NCBI GenBank assembly: GCA_932521025.1 | Contig: OW051468.1 | Coordinates: 6,324,064-6,388,063, forward strand | Origin: Oscheius onirici | Lineage: Eukaryota; Nematoda; Chromadorea; Rhabditida; Rhabditidae | DNA: 64,000 nt | Reading direction: 5' to 3' | In this document: positions 32,904-44,818 of the stretch, piece after piece | Numbering within the stretch: the first letter of the stretch is position 1 | How the letters are laid out: each line of letters starts with the position of its first letter | Notes under the pieces: model-generated | The model's database searches: none | What the model was told of the DNA's origin: nothing | The model's input: only the letters and a program-made list of their open reading frames with translations | Position numbers and translations under genes: made by a program

Positions 32904-34836
32904 ATGAGTCCGGTTGGAAAAAGTTGCCTGAAAACAACTGCCAGATTCATCTCCTCTGGAATCTCTCCCAAGACATCAGTCTTATTTCTACATTTTGGAC
33001 AGCCAAAGAATGCATTTTATGCTAAACAATTCTTAGAGAGGATAGCTCTAGACTTTTATGGACTCCCGAAACAGCTCAACAGGTAAACCTTATTCTTGGG
33101 ACCTTTTATAACGAAATACATATCAGTATGGAATGCACTGAGAATGTGTTTCTGTCACAGTAAGAGTGATAAACTATTTTTGTTGAACAAAAGGGCTAGT
33201 CGAAACATTGAGAAAACTGTTTTTTTACCAGAACAGATGCGAAACAAATGACCTCTTGGAGTTGCTTCAAGTCTAATCTAACAAATTCAAAAGATTAATC
33301 TTTCAGTCTTGTTCCATCTTCATTCTACTTGAAAAAGAAGATTAATCTATGTGTTGACGAATACGACGGTCGAGAAAAACTGGACACGATAGTTGCTCGA
33401 CTATCCCAGTCGGTCGAGTCGTCCCTTCAACAACTGGTTCCGGAATTCGGGCCGATCAGTTGCCATTACTCTTTCCCATATGATACTGATAACTTAGCTC
33501 AGGAAATTAGGACAATTACCAGGTATATTTTCTTCATTTGTATACTTTTGAAACTATTACAGTACTGGAACTAATCATTTGGTTCTGTACCCCCTCTACG
33601 GTCATTACTCTTGCTCACAAGGCGGCCTTTTGCTCAATACCGCCTCCAGAATACTCTTCGACTCAACAAGCCCTGCTCAAATCGACGGTCAGCCAGTGGA
33701 TTCTTCAAGAATTGTGGCAAACAGCGAGATCGAGTTCAAAGTATCGGCTGTCCACCGGTGGCACTATCATCCGAGTCTTTCTGACGTTAGTTTCCATGGT
33801 TTATAGGGGAAGGGGAAGAAGAACTAACAAAAGAAAAAAGTTGAAAAATATTGCCGAAATTGGTAGTCATTGTCATGGTGTGACATTATAGAGTGGGTGT
33901 AGAGTATTGGGGAACGAGGTAGGAATATGAGGATCCATATTCGTTACAGATATGACATCCAAAAAAGTGTAATATTGAGGCAGACTCGTGACTGTATTCG
34001 TCAAATCCAAAACATCAATTTCAGTTATGGTCCGATCAGCTGAACAGAATAAAGAACAACTTCGATGCTGCTGTTTTCAGCTCTCCGGCAATGGTTCGTC
34101 ATACAATCTATAGAAATTAACCTTATTCAGAGAGGATTCGGTAGAGAAGAATTCATCCGTTCCCTTTGGTCTACTTGCGACAAGACAATGCAGAAGGTCG
34201 AGTCTAATGTTCCATGGAGTCTGGGCTTTTACAATTCCTGGTCAGAAGCTGGTCTTCCCTTGAAAGATTCTCTCGCATCACAGGTACTTTTGTTGACTGT
34301 TCGAAAGAGGAATAGTTCTAGATACGGCGACTTGGAGGGAAAGGACATACAAGGAAACGAATAGCTGTGGTACCAGTGACAGAACTAGTTCCATCATTTG
34401 ACACCTTCTCTACTCTTCCGGCAGTCATCTCAAAGGTTGCAAAACACGATTTAAAATCAGGGAATTCGTGTCGGGGCCAGCCAATCTATAAGAAGATTTC
34501 AGTCTCGACCCTTTAAACGTGTAGCCGCTGTAAAGAGCTTTAAATGAATTTTAATTAACTAATTTTAGTCAGACATTTAAAGCTCTTTACTGTCTGAAAC
34601 CTGACCTTGATCAGAATAGAAAGCTTCTTCAGTAGCTATCTAATTTTTTGAAAACAAAATTTCAGGAATCGGACGCCTTCGTGATCTCTCCTCCGTCCTC
34701 CAGTGAAATTCTGACCCACGGAGTGTCAGAAGTCCTGAAGAACCATCTCTTGGGTCGACGAGACGCCCAGCTCGGACAATTCTGCTCTGGGTGCAGGTCG
34801 AAAGATTGCGAGAAGACTCGCCTCCTACTAGCTTAG
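32904..34836 (+). CDS. fecl-1: Ferrochelatase-like protein lacking the catalytic histidine
   Basis: Ferrochelatase fold; the true enzyme inserts iron into protoporphyrin at the inner mitochondrial membrane. Exons: 32904-33082, 33307-33522, 33563-33785, 34025-34093, 34131-34283, 34322-34435, 34666-34836, giving 374 residues, the size of mature ferrochelatase. Homology: LFLHFGQPKNAF (family: Gly-Gly-Pro), VLYPLYGHYSCSQGG (enzyme: YPQYSCSTTGSS), VHRWHYHP, GFYNSWSEAGLPL (enzyme: WQSKVGPMPWL), KRIAVVPVTELVPSFDT, and the C-terminal CSGCRSKDC. The enzyme's FSAHSLP active-site motif is replaced by FSSPAM, so His is gone. The Cys before the glycine pair and the C-x2-C-x4-C triad, the four [2Fe-2S] ligands of animal ferrochelatase, remain. 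Nematodes are haem auxotrophs and carry such a paralogue. Start: first Met after CTTTCAG that is not followed by a stop. Confidence 0.88.
34530..34590. repeat. 17-bp perfect stem in the last intron of the ferrochelatase-like gene
   Basis: GTAAAGAGCTTTAAATG at 34530-34546 pairs exactly with CATTTAAAGCTCTTTAC at 34574-34590 across a 27-nt AT-rich loop. The host intron (34436-34665) is about five times longer than typical here. Confidence 0.7.
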
Positions 34837-34966
34837 ATCCTCAGGTCATTTGCGAGCGAACGAGCTAATAATAAAGAGAGAAACATGAGAGACTGTTGGG
34901 GTGTAATCGAAGTCTGATTGGCTTCCATCTGACAGTCGCGCTGTCTGTCAGAGCCAGTCGACCACC

Positions 34967-35568
34967 ATGCAGACGCTACCGAGTCCTCTTCTTGTTCTTC
35001 TCGTTCCTCTAGTCGAGGTATTTATTCTGTTTTGGGGGTTTTGACAGTTTCAGAGTCTAACTGGGGAAGATGAAGTATCTGCTCTTTGGTGTCCAGCTGA
35101 GCATTTCGGAAACAAATGTCCAGGTACTGGGGTTTTTTTCCACATTCTTTCAATAGATGAAATGTTTTCTCTGATTTCTTGAAAATATTCCCTCGGTTTG
35201 TTAGTAATGTTCTGCAAAGTTATAGGTCAGAGCAAAAACTGCAGTTTTACAGAACACCACGAAAGAAGAAAACCATGTTTTCGTTACCAAAAATCTCCAT
35301 TTCAGAGCCATCATACACGTCGTACTACAAGTGCTGTGGCCCCTTACACAAGACTTGCTGTTCTCACATGAGGCTGTGGGTCTGTCGCCCAGTTTCCCCA
35401 AACTTTTCACTCTTTCAGGTATTGTTTCTCATCATTGGTCTGCCAATCGTCTTACTCATTCCCTTAGTTGTCTATCTTCTTCGCCGACTCTTCTGTCGTG
35501 AGCAGACACGCGTTCCGACGATCGCCCACGTGCCACGAGTCGAAGCCCTAAAAGACACTGCCCTCTGA
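34967..35568 (+). CDS. Small type I membrane protein with Cys-rich ectodomain
   Basis: Exons 34967-35017, 35048-35123, 35306-35379, 35419-35568, giving 116 residues. Signal peptide at residues 1-17 (MQTLPSPLLVLLVPLVE). The ectodomain has eight cysteines including YKCCGP and KTCCSHM. One membrane helix follows (LFLIIGLPIVLLIPLVVYLL), then a short basic tail ending VEALKDTAL. The CC-x(n)-CC plus single-helix layout recalls Shisa-like/Cys-rich type I proteins, but the similarity is only architectural. The ATG is 130 bp downstream of the ferrochelatase-like stop on the same strand, with TGTCTGTCAG just upstream as a possible trans-splice site, consistent with a two-gene operon. Confidence 0.75.
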
Positions 35569-35661
35569 TCCAGTCCCCCTGTCCTCCTTTTGTCTTTCAT
35601 CCATTTTCAGGTCCCCCAGCTCAATACAACTTTCTTGAATATGATGTTCATTAGGATCGCG

Positions 35662-36051
35662 TCAATTTGTCTGTGATTGACTGTCCGTAGTGCTTGACGA
35701 GTTATTGTTGGTCGGCAGCGGCAATTGGCTCGAATCGAACGGATCCGCTACATCGTTCGATTCCTCCGACGTCGCTTCGGCCTGCTGCTGAGCCTGAAGC
35801 TTCAGCTTCATGCTCTTCGACATCTGCGTCTCATCGGTCATATGTCTGATCCTGGGCTTCTTCAGCTCCTCTTTCGGCTTTATCTCCTCCTCCTTCGTCG
35901 ATTTCGCCTCCTCCTTTGATGTTCCTTCTGTAGACTCTGGCTCTTGATCCTCGCCTTTGCAGCAGTAGTAGACGGACGAGGCGAGAAGGACGAGATGGAA
36001 GAGCAGCAGAAGCACGGCGTCGACTATCATCCTCCACTCTGAACTAGGCAA
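35662..36051 (-). CDS. Small single-pass membrane protein with Glu/Lys-rich tail
   Basis: Single-exon frame of 129 codons. Residues 10-28 form a membrane helix (DAVLLLLFHLVLLASSVYY) followed by CCKG. The tail is Glu/Lys-rich (SKEEAKSTKEEEIKPKEE), then KPRIRHMTDETQMSKS, a Gln-rich stretch and a Ser/Asn-rich C-terminus. Same layout as 2054-2560 and no recognised family. Convergent with the Cys-rich membrane protein gene. Confidence 0.6.
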   Translation of the reverse strand: MPSSEWRMIVDAVLLLLFHLVLLASSVYYCCKGEDQEPESTEGTSKEEAKSTKEEEIKPKEELKKPRIRHMTDETQMSKSMKLKLQAQQQAEATSEESNDVADPFDSSQLPLPTNNNSSSTTDSQSQTN

Positions 36052-39000
36052 TTGTTATATTTTAGACTTTTATTGCATCTCAAAAGAACAAAGTTTGGAA
36101 CTCCTTTGAATGTTCCGATTTAATTGATGTTTTGCTAATTTATTTTTAGTTGACTTTGGAATTTTGCAGTATCCTGTAGTACATGGATTCTTTGGTCTAA
36201 CTCGTGTATTTTTTGCTCATCGATGAAGCAGGCGAGTCAGAGTATATAAAGTCAGGAGTAACTCTTGTACAGTTCACAGCCCAGTCTTGTTCCTGTTGGT
36301 TTACAATATGAATTTTCCTTCTTTCCCTGTGGATTCTACCAGACTTTCTTGGCTATCTAGAAAGCAGGCCTACAATCACGTACAATTCTCATTTTACGAC
36401 TAAATGTTATGGTATCTTTACCCGGGTCAGCTACCGTCTCCAGAAGCCTTTGCGCGTTGATAGATGCCCTGGCGTGTTATGCACTCAGCCTGCTGTTCCG
36501 TGTTTCCAATCCTCTTACATTTATTCAGTTACTATTTCCGGTTGCTCGCCTATACCAACGACAGGAGATTCTGTTGAGTATGCAGCGAGTATCGCCCACT
36601 TACCAAATGCCAAATCATCCTAGAGATTTTCCAGAACCGTGGAGTGATCCGATGGTTCTATGCTCTTTGGAGAATGCCAAGTTGTTATTCCGGAGAAGCT
36701 TCTCCCATCACCCGAATGACCTTCGAGTTGAGACTGGTTTCCCTTTGAAAAATACTGTTTTCCCGAAACGGGACCCCTCATCATCAACGATCGCTTTCTT
36801 CGTTGTTTGCCCTTTTCTCGTCAAACTAATGGCTCTGACACCTGGATTCAAACGTTGGATGTGTTTGCTCTTATCCTTATCTCCTTCCAAGCGACTCAAT
36901 CTGTCCGACGTGACCTTGGAAATCCTTATCTACAGGACCACGAGCTCTCTAATTACCCACGATCCGGCGGCTAGATTTATTGCACTTAGGTTGGGCTGAG
37001 AAAATCCGCAATAAACAGAAAGACGAAGGGGCGGGGCTTTGTTTGTGCTGACGAGGCATTTGGGTCAGCAGCCGTGAGAGACCAGAGACGCAGGCGCGGA
37101 CCCCCTTTACATCGCCAACACGCTGGCTCTCACTCCCTCGCCCAATTTCTGCCTTTCACGTCATCTCTGTGTGGAGGCGTAGATGGCCAAATAAGTGTTC
37201 CATCATTAGCTTCCGAGTCCTGGTGACGTTACTCAGCTAGTACTTTCTCTTATAGGTCGTAACTTGTACCTTTGCTCTAATTTAGATCTTTGCCGCTCTA
37301 AAGATTTGTTAAGATTTGAGCTTTTTAAAGATCCAAAGATCGTAACATGTTTTTTCTTCTACTGCAAAAAATGAGCGAGACACTGCTTGCATCATTGCTT
37401 CGAGATTAGAACCCCAGCTTTCTGGAGAGTTCTGAGAACACAATTATTATTTCGATTACGACGTGTTCAGAATTTGAAGTTTTTATCTGTTCTTTAATTT
37501 TGAAAAAATTAAAAAATCGTAAATAACTTGTTGCTCTCTAAGTAGCCGGTAAGATGGTAAGATGATTGTTAGGGGAAGTGACGACAGTCATCTCATCGAT
37601 GAATCCCGGCGTTCTGCCCCTGCCCTTAGCATAGCATAGCTATGTGTTCTTAGAACCTTTTTCTTCGAGTCAATGACACATCTTTCCTGACATCTCATCT
37701 CTCGTGGAAGTGGCAAAGGTTGCTGGAACACTGGGGCAGCTGTCCTCGACTAACAATCAGTCTGACGGAATACCACGAAAGCTTTGGCGATTCTAGGTGC
37801 CAGAAATGTTCTTTCGAGACCTTCTCTCCTTGTAGCCCAACATAAGTCCCGTTGTCAACAATCTGATCTCTAACATAAACTTCACAACCTGACCACTGAT
37901 CCGCTGATTTTCGATTGGCTTCTGTTGTTTGGCTGCACTTGTTTTCCCAACATGTTTGTTCGGCTCATCCTTCTGAATAACCAACGAGTTCACACTCACG
38001 CGCTCTTTTACAGTTTTTAGTCAAAAAGTCGCCTTGACCCCCTTTGTGGGCAATCTCGTGCACACACATGCCGAAAAGGTCATCTCTCAGCCGATATACC
38101 CAGTTTTTGGCTCTTGCTTCCCCCAGATAAAAGGTCTACGTAATAGTAGGCGAGGAGTGTTTCTGTCCCTATCTCTGATAAGAGGACTTCTCTCCTTTCC
38201 TGCCACCCGACTGTCAATTAGAACCTTTCGAGAACATGACCTTTTTGAGATAGCTGGCTGTCATATGAACGCCGTTCTTCCCCCAATCCGGTTCCTATCA
38301 AAATTGGGTTCCAAACCGACTAATCTCTCAAAGAGAGTCCAATCGATGAGCCTTTTTTCACCCATTATAATAGTACACAGCTGGAACAATGTTCCGGTTC
38401 GGTTTATCCAGCTGTGTGGCAGCCGTACTCTCGATCCAAATCCGTCTCTTTCACTGATCGTAGCCCTTTCAACTCCATTCACTTTTGCTGAATGGGAATA
38501 TGTAAGAGAGCATGCCCGCCCTTCTAATTATCGAATAGCCTGGAAATGCTTCACGGCCTTTTCCCTGGTCCAAGGCGTTTTCTCCAGTATTATCATGTTC
38601 GGAAGAACGGTAGTTTTTGACAAGAACAAAAAGTTTGAAGGACATCACAAATCTAAGTAACACTTTTGACCTAAAAATGAGGTTTGGAAGGATTCTAGAC
38701 ATCTGGATCCCTCCACAATATCCCTAGCTCACAATTCCAGCCACTGTTTTTTTTTCGAATGTCCGAGAATCTCTTGACAGCTTCCGGAATCCAGATAACC
38801 TAATTAGTCACAGCCTCTCGCCGCTTATCGACCCCGCTTGACTAATATTCAAGATAAATAAAAATGTTTTGAAATTTGCGATAAGATGTCGTCAAAACAA
38901 GTCACACCCAGCTTCCAGCGCAGAATGTGCAACGTGGAAGTGTCCAGGTTGCGAAATGGCATCGGCTGTGACCAGAACGAGTCCCCCTCTAGTCAAAGAG

Positions 39001-39393
39001 AGATGTTTTCGTTCAGCGCTCTCCAAAAACTGCCACAGTCATTCGAACTTTCCTTGTACTGTTAGCATTGATTCTTTCTCCGAATCGTGTTGGCTGCTGG
39101 GGAAAACTGTTTCCCGCAGACAGTCGTCTCATTTTTCTCTTCAATATTAGCTAGCATCAGACCGTTTTGGTTTGACGGGCGACGCCTCTGGCAATCAATA
39201 TATGGCGATGCACGAAGCTCCATTTTAACGGAGTACCATTTCACTCCGTTTTCTAGTACTCTCTTGTTATCCTCATTCCGTCGGCCCCCTCTCTTGTTCT
39301 GTATTCTGATTCAGCTTCCAAATTACTTTTTTTTCTGTCTCAAATTTTATCAAGCTTTTATAGGGTACATCGGCACCTGGCAGTGCACACAAA
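36052..39393. other. 3.3 kb without a supported gene
   Basis: A TATATAAAG box at about 36242-36250 follows GAGTCAGAG, but no gene obviously starts downstream. Open frames at 36409-36999 and 38034-38660 (+) are long (196 and 208 codons). They have no domain, biased low-complexity-free composition and no splice context, so I did not call them. The last kilobase is probably the promoter and 5' UTR of the bZIP gene. Confidence 0.4.
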
Positions 39394-42077
39394 ATGGATA
39401 TCATGGAGCCGTTCGGCCTGATTAACGATCCTGTGCTGGGTGAAGCTCTCTTTACCGATGACTTGTTTTCCGACATTAACACTTTTCCCGAATTGGACTT
39501 GGACAACATTTGCAACCAGTTGGATACCTTGGAGGATCAGAAAGAACAGTTTTTCCCAATCGAGGAGCCTCTTTACCAAGACTTTGAAAACGATTTCCAC
39601 GAGGAACACAGCTACACCAGCTTCAGCTACAGTCCCTCATCCTCTCCCAGCGGCTCTTTGAGCACTGGACGTGGAAGCAGCTCTCCTACAACCACCATCA
39701 GCTCTGAGAACTATTCCGATATTCTGGATCTGGCTACTCAGGAACTCAACACTCCGATCAGTTCACCACCTCCCTCGACAACCAAAATTCCTCATCGTCC
39801 GCAGCAGTACCGTCCCGTCCCACAGAACCAACAACGTAAACTGGTCACCTCGACCGGCTCTCGGCCGACCTTCCGATTCAGTGAGTGTGTTGGGGTCAAA
39901 TTGCGCGTGACCGAGCCCCAGCCCCACGCAAGTTGAGCCTAAGAGAGAGGTCATCTTTCCGTCCTTGGGGCTGCCCTGTGCCGCGATCCGAAATTTGTGA
40001 CAAACGGGAATCTTATCTCACTTTCGGGGAGAGGAAAAGGTTTCAATCTCACAGCGGGCGAATCGGTGTTTACAGTCATCTGTTCCGTTTAGTCAAATAG
40101 ATGAGATTTAGTCAAAAAGGTCAGACATCTGGCAGCCATATGCAATTTGGGGAAAGATGCTTCGCGAAACTTTCGGACACACGAGGAAGCCGTCTTTTGT
40201 CGCCTTTCGGGACGTTTCTTTGCAAACACACACGGGATCCGATTGCGCGAGAGAGAATACCGAAAGGGGTCACACTCGATGTAGACGGGGGACTGATGGA
40301 AACTGTTTTCAGATGCCCTTCGTGGACCCTCCAATCCCAATTCAATCAGCATCAATGTCCCATCCTCCAGTCACAATGAGAGAGTTTCCGCTCCGACAAG
40401 TAGATATTCGGACATTCCAGAATCAGAGAGACTCTTTCAGGCGAGAGACAGAGAAAGTACCAGCAGTTGAGCCTCACTGATGAGGAGAAGAGACTCTGCA
40501 AGAAGGAGAGCATCATCCTGCCCGAATACTATCCTCTGACCAAGGCCGAAGAACGTGATCTGAAGAAGATTCGCAGAAAGATCCGGAACAAGCGTTCGGC
40601 CCAGACCAGCAGGAAGAGGAAACAGGTAAGAATCCTGGGTCATCTTTCGAGCTGTTTGCGGTTGCGCAACACGGTGCCAGGGCTCGGTGCCGTTTTCTTT
40701 CCTTATTGTTTGAACGGCGCTCGGTTGACCTGTGTGCAATCACGACGGGACCTGCTGACTGGCTTTGCCATTGAGTATGGGGGAGACTCTACCAGTTACG
40801 ATGACCATCCAGTCTCCGCTCTTTTGTGGCGCTCAAGGATATTGCGTCGTTTTTGTGTGGCGCTAGGGAGAGCGACCGACTTGACCCGTTCGGGGCCTGT
40901 TCTCTCTCCGAGACTTCTTTGATCGGCTACGGATTCCAACAGGAACGAGCATCCAGATGTTTCTTGCGAACGGGGGATTGGCAACAGGGCTTGCCTTTTT
41001 CATGAAATGACCGGCAGCTGCCCTATTGCAACAGCTGCCAGTGAGTCAGGGCAGAAAGTTGCGAGATCTGGAAGAGAGATAGGGGTTGACAGTTGACATC
41101 AACTGTCCCAATGCTGTCTGTTCTGTCTGGCAGAAACGATATGAAAAATAATGGGAATCAGAGAATGTGTTTCAGGACTACATCGAGCAATTGGAAGACA
41201 GAGTCTCTGACTGTACCCAAGAGAACCAGGAGCTCAAGGCTAAAATCGAGATGCTATCCAGAGAGAATGTCTCCTTCAGAACACAGCTCCGTAAACTTCA
41301 GTCAGCTCTGGCTAATGTGAGATCATATCTGGACAGTCCCTCTAAAAAGTAATTGCAGAGTACTCGCAGAGGAACCCAGGCCGGAACATGTCTGGCTGTC
41401 ATGATTCTATCCATTTGTCTTCTTGTGGCGCCTCATCTCAATCCTTTCGTGAGTTTTACATCTTGTTTCCCAGTGATCCCAACTCTTCCAGGTCAAGCAA
41501 GAGAACATGATCGAGTCGGAAGAGGCTGCTCTGGCCATGGCTCGTCAGACGCCCAATCTGAGCGTCAATGAAATCGCCAAGAGAACGCATACGAGCCGTT
41601 CTCGAACTTTGCACGAGTTCACAGACGTCGCCGGCCAACAGTGTCCAACAATTCGAAAGGAGAACGAGATGCCATCGTTGGATATGATCCCAGCAGCGAG
41701 GAGACGAGTCATTCCGAATCATCCTTCGGGACCAGATCGGAACATACAGCACAATATGAAGGAACCGATAAAATACGCCTACTATGAGCCTCTGGTCACC
41801 TCGACCCATGCCCCAGTTCGTCTAGCCAATCTCTCGCAACACAGGTTCGTATATTTTCTGGTGCACAAACTCCGCACTTTTTATTTTCACTTTTGTGGAA
41901 AGTTATAGCTTTCGATCTACAACTTTACATGTCAAAGTGGAAAAGAAAAATACTAACAAATATTACACTAAAAAACTTTTCAGAAATGCCCAAAACCAGC
42001 AACAACATCAGCAGCGCTACTACGTGCACTCAATGGGCCAACCGTTGGCCAAGCGTGTCAAGACTGAAGTCCTTTGA
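39394..42077 (+). CDS. crh-2: CREB3/Luman-type ER membrane-anchored bZIP transcription factor
   Basis: Membrane-bound transcription factor. CREB3-family proteins sit in the ER and are released by S1P/S2P cleavage. Exons: 39394-39880, 40313-40399, 40441-40625, 41176-41316, 41359-41448, 41492-41844, 41984-42077, giving 478 residues. The N-terminus is an acidic activation region ([19 protein letters not shown]) and Ser/Pro-rich. The bZIP starts [13 protein letters not shown], then [40 protein letters not shown], a leucine zipper ([19 protein letters not shown]), and one membrane helix ([17 protein letters not shown]). The luminal tail is about 150 residues with an RTLH candidate protease site and ends KRVKTEVL. 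The 87-bp second exon is required to keep phase. AATAAA lies at 42403. Convergent with ipgm-1. Confidence 0.93.
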
Positions 42078-42402
42078 AACTATCGAAACAAGTCCTGGCT
42101 CGATCCTTATCGCCTCCCCTCCTGGTCATTTTCTAGTATTCACTAACTAAGTCATCCTTCCCTCATCCACCCTAGTTCAGTAATAGTGCCAAAAAAGGTG
42201 ACCCGTTGTTTTATCCCAACATCCCGGACGGTTCTCTGTTATTTGTTGTAGATCCGTGCACCTTATCCCCCACTGTCCTCTTTCCTGCACCCCATCCTTT
42301 CGGGTTCTTTCACTTCTATCGGCTCTCCAGTGACAGTTTTGCATGCATCTGTCCGGGAGTCTCTTCCACTGTCCTTTTTATTCTATTCCGAAGACTACTG
42401 TA

Positions 42403-42444
42403 AATAAATTCTATCTATTTTGATTTAAATTCACTACATTTATT
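42403..42444. other. Facing polyadenylation signals of crh-2 and ipgm-1
   Basis: AATAAA on the plus strand at 42403-42408 lies about 325 bp after the crh-2 stop. TTTATT at 42439-42444 is AATAAA on the minus strand, about 60 bp after the phosphoglycerate mutase stop. The two transcripts would end within tens of bases of each other. Confidence 0.55.
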
Positions 42445-42504
42445 CTGCAGGACTAGGACAATTGGACACCTGTAAAGAACTGGCACATTGTGACTGGGAG
42501 TGGA

Positions 42505-44818
42505 TTATTCCTTGGTGATGAGACTGACACCGGACATTTCTTCTGGCTTCGGGAGACCCATGATGTCGAGTACGGTAGGAGCTACGTCGCAGAGAGCAGG
42601 AAGCCTGTCTTCAAGCTAAAAAAAAACTTGGCTTGGATGGTTCTGAAATAGCACTAACCTTCTTGAACTTGTGCTTATCGGAGCTGCAGGTGAACGGAAC
42701 TGGGTAGCAGGTATGGGCAGTGTGCTTGCTGCCATCCGGAGCCTTCATCTTCTCAGCATTACCGTGATCGGCCGTGACCATCATGATGTAGCCTGGAATA
42801 CAGTGCTAAGAAAAAAAAAAGAAATGTGGAACAGTAATTTATCCCAGGAACGTTTGCACCTCGAGCGGATTCATACTGTATTTACATACTGGTTATATTC
42901 TACCCATTTCAGAACTCTTACCGTGTTTTTGGCAGGCTTCGAAGATACGTCCAATAGCTACGTCAGTAGCCTCACAGGCTTTGACAGCAGCCTCGTAGAC
43001 TCCGGAATGACCGACCATGTCAGGAGGAGCAAAGTTGCACATAATGAACGGATGCTTTCCGAGCTCGACCTGCTCGACCATCTTGTCGGCCACTCCTTCT
43101 GACGACATTTCCGGCATCAGATCGTAAGTGGCTACCTATTACAATAACATTAAGGTTACTCTTGTTGAACCCACCTTAGGACTGGGAACCAGTGATCTCT
43201 CCTCATTTTCGAACTGAACTTCTACACCACCGTTGAAGAAGAAGGTCACGTGGGCATACTTCTCGGTTTCTGCACAATGGAACTGAGAGACTCCCTGGAC
43301 AGCCAACCATTCGGCCAAAACATTCTTGTTGCTGTTTGGAGGGAAGAGAGCAGGGAAGGGGAACTCAGCCTTGTACTGGGTCATTCCTGAAAGTAGGTTC
43401 AGATCTAATGGGAGCTCTTGCAAATTCTTTTCTCTTGAGCACAACATTGGTTATGAACGAGAAATTGTAACACAAGGACACAGTTCAGCTGTTTTTAAAA
43501 CGCGTCCCTAAATTTTGGTGGCTAATAACCTCCAAACTTCGGGTATATTATAGAACTCTCGGGTCATGGAATAGAAAACAGACTGAGTCTCATCCAAAGA
43601 AATTGTAGATGCGACTCACCAACGACATGAAGATCTCTGGGGTGCTGATGCTTGGAGTTACAGTCCTTGTACCGCTCCATTCCGATGACCTCTGTGATTT
43701 CTCTCATTCTGTCAGCCCGGTAATCGAAGAAGACAATCGTGTCTCTGTCTTTCAGACGACGTTCCGCCCCTCCGAACACGATCGGCTTCAGAAACTCGTC
43801 AGTTTCGTGAGCTTCATAGCGTTCCTTGACCTTTTCCACTGCCTGACATTAAATACTGTCAAAAGAAGAACAGAATATCAGACCTTATCGTCGGGACAAG
43901 CCTCTCCATCCCCACCAATCATGGCATCGTAGGCTATGCAGATTCTCTCCCATCTCTTGTCGCGATCCATGGCGTAATATCTGCCTACGATTGTCGCCAG
44001 CTTTCCGTACTGTTCCTTGGCGAAAAAGTCCAGAGTCTGCTGGAGATATCCGGCTCCGCTGGTCGGCGAAGTGTCACGACCATCTCCGTAGAAGTGCAGA
44101 AGGACTTCGGGAACTCCGAGTTCTTTGGCAGCGCGGATCAAAGCGAACATGTGGTCTGAATGTTGGACAAAATGAAACAGAATACCCAATAAAGTAACCA
44201 ATATGAGAGTGGACGCCTCCATCAGATACTAGTCCGGCGAAATGAAGACGTCCTGTACCCTTCTTGGCCCTTTCACAGGCAGCCATGAGAGCTTCATTCT
44301 TGACCAGAGTGTTCTTTCTAACAGCCAGATTGATTCGGACAATGTCCTGATAGACTGGACGACCGGCTCCGATGTTCAGATGACCGACCTTGAATGGTTG
44401 AGTGTTATAAACAAGAGGGTCAAAACGTAGAACTTTTGATCAAATTTAGGTCAAAGTTTTGAATATTCCAAGAAGTTGTGGCGTTATATATTTTCTACAA
44501 CTTTACAGAACATGTAAAAATTGTAAAGTGTCATCTTGTTTAAATAGGGAGAAAAAAGTATTTTAGATGTTGACTCACCTCAGAGTTTCCCATCAGTCCA
44601 TCCGGGAGACCAACATGCTCTCCATGAGCCTCGATCTGTGCCCAGTTGCCTTCAAAAAATCTTTTTTAGTTTCAGAAGACGCTCAAACCTGAACACAGCT
44701 TGTCCATAACGGGAGTCTTGGCGGCCAGAATAGCATTTCCGTACTCTTCGTCCGTGACTCCCCAGCCATCGATGACGATCAGACAGACTTTATTCTCTAT
44801 TTTGCAGTTGTTAGCCAT
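42505..44818 (-). CDS. ipgm-1: Cofactor-independent phosphoglycerate mutase
   Basis: Glycolytic/gluconeogenic enzyme interconverting 3- and 2-phosphoglycerate without 2,3-bisphosphoglycerate; cytosolic. Exons (minus): 44818-44689, 44649-44579, 44388-44199, 44155-43884, 43842-43620, 43386-43175, 43135-42922, 42792-42659, 42615-42505, giving 518 residues, the family length. Metal-binding [19 protein letters not shown] is followed by [16 protein letters not shown] with the nucleophilic Ser. Also present: [110 protein letters not shown] and CHTCYPVPF or its single-base variant. All Mn-site Asp/His motifs are present. Nematodes rely on this form, unlike mammals. Confidence 0.97.

Noticed and set aside
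36409-36999. 196-codon open frame (+)
   Set aside because: No domain, no signal peptide logic, no splice context, and composition unlike neighbouring exons. Long chance frame.
38034-38660. 208-codon open frame (+)
   Set aside because: No recognisable family and overlapping open frames on the other strand. Probably upstream non-coding sequence of the bZIP gene.
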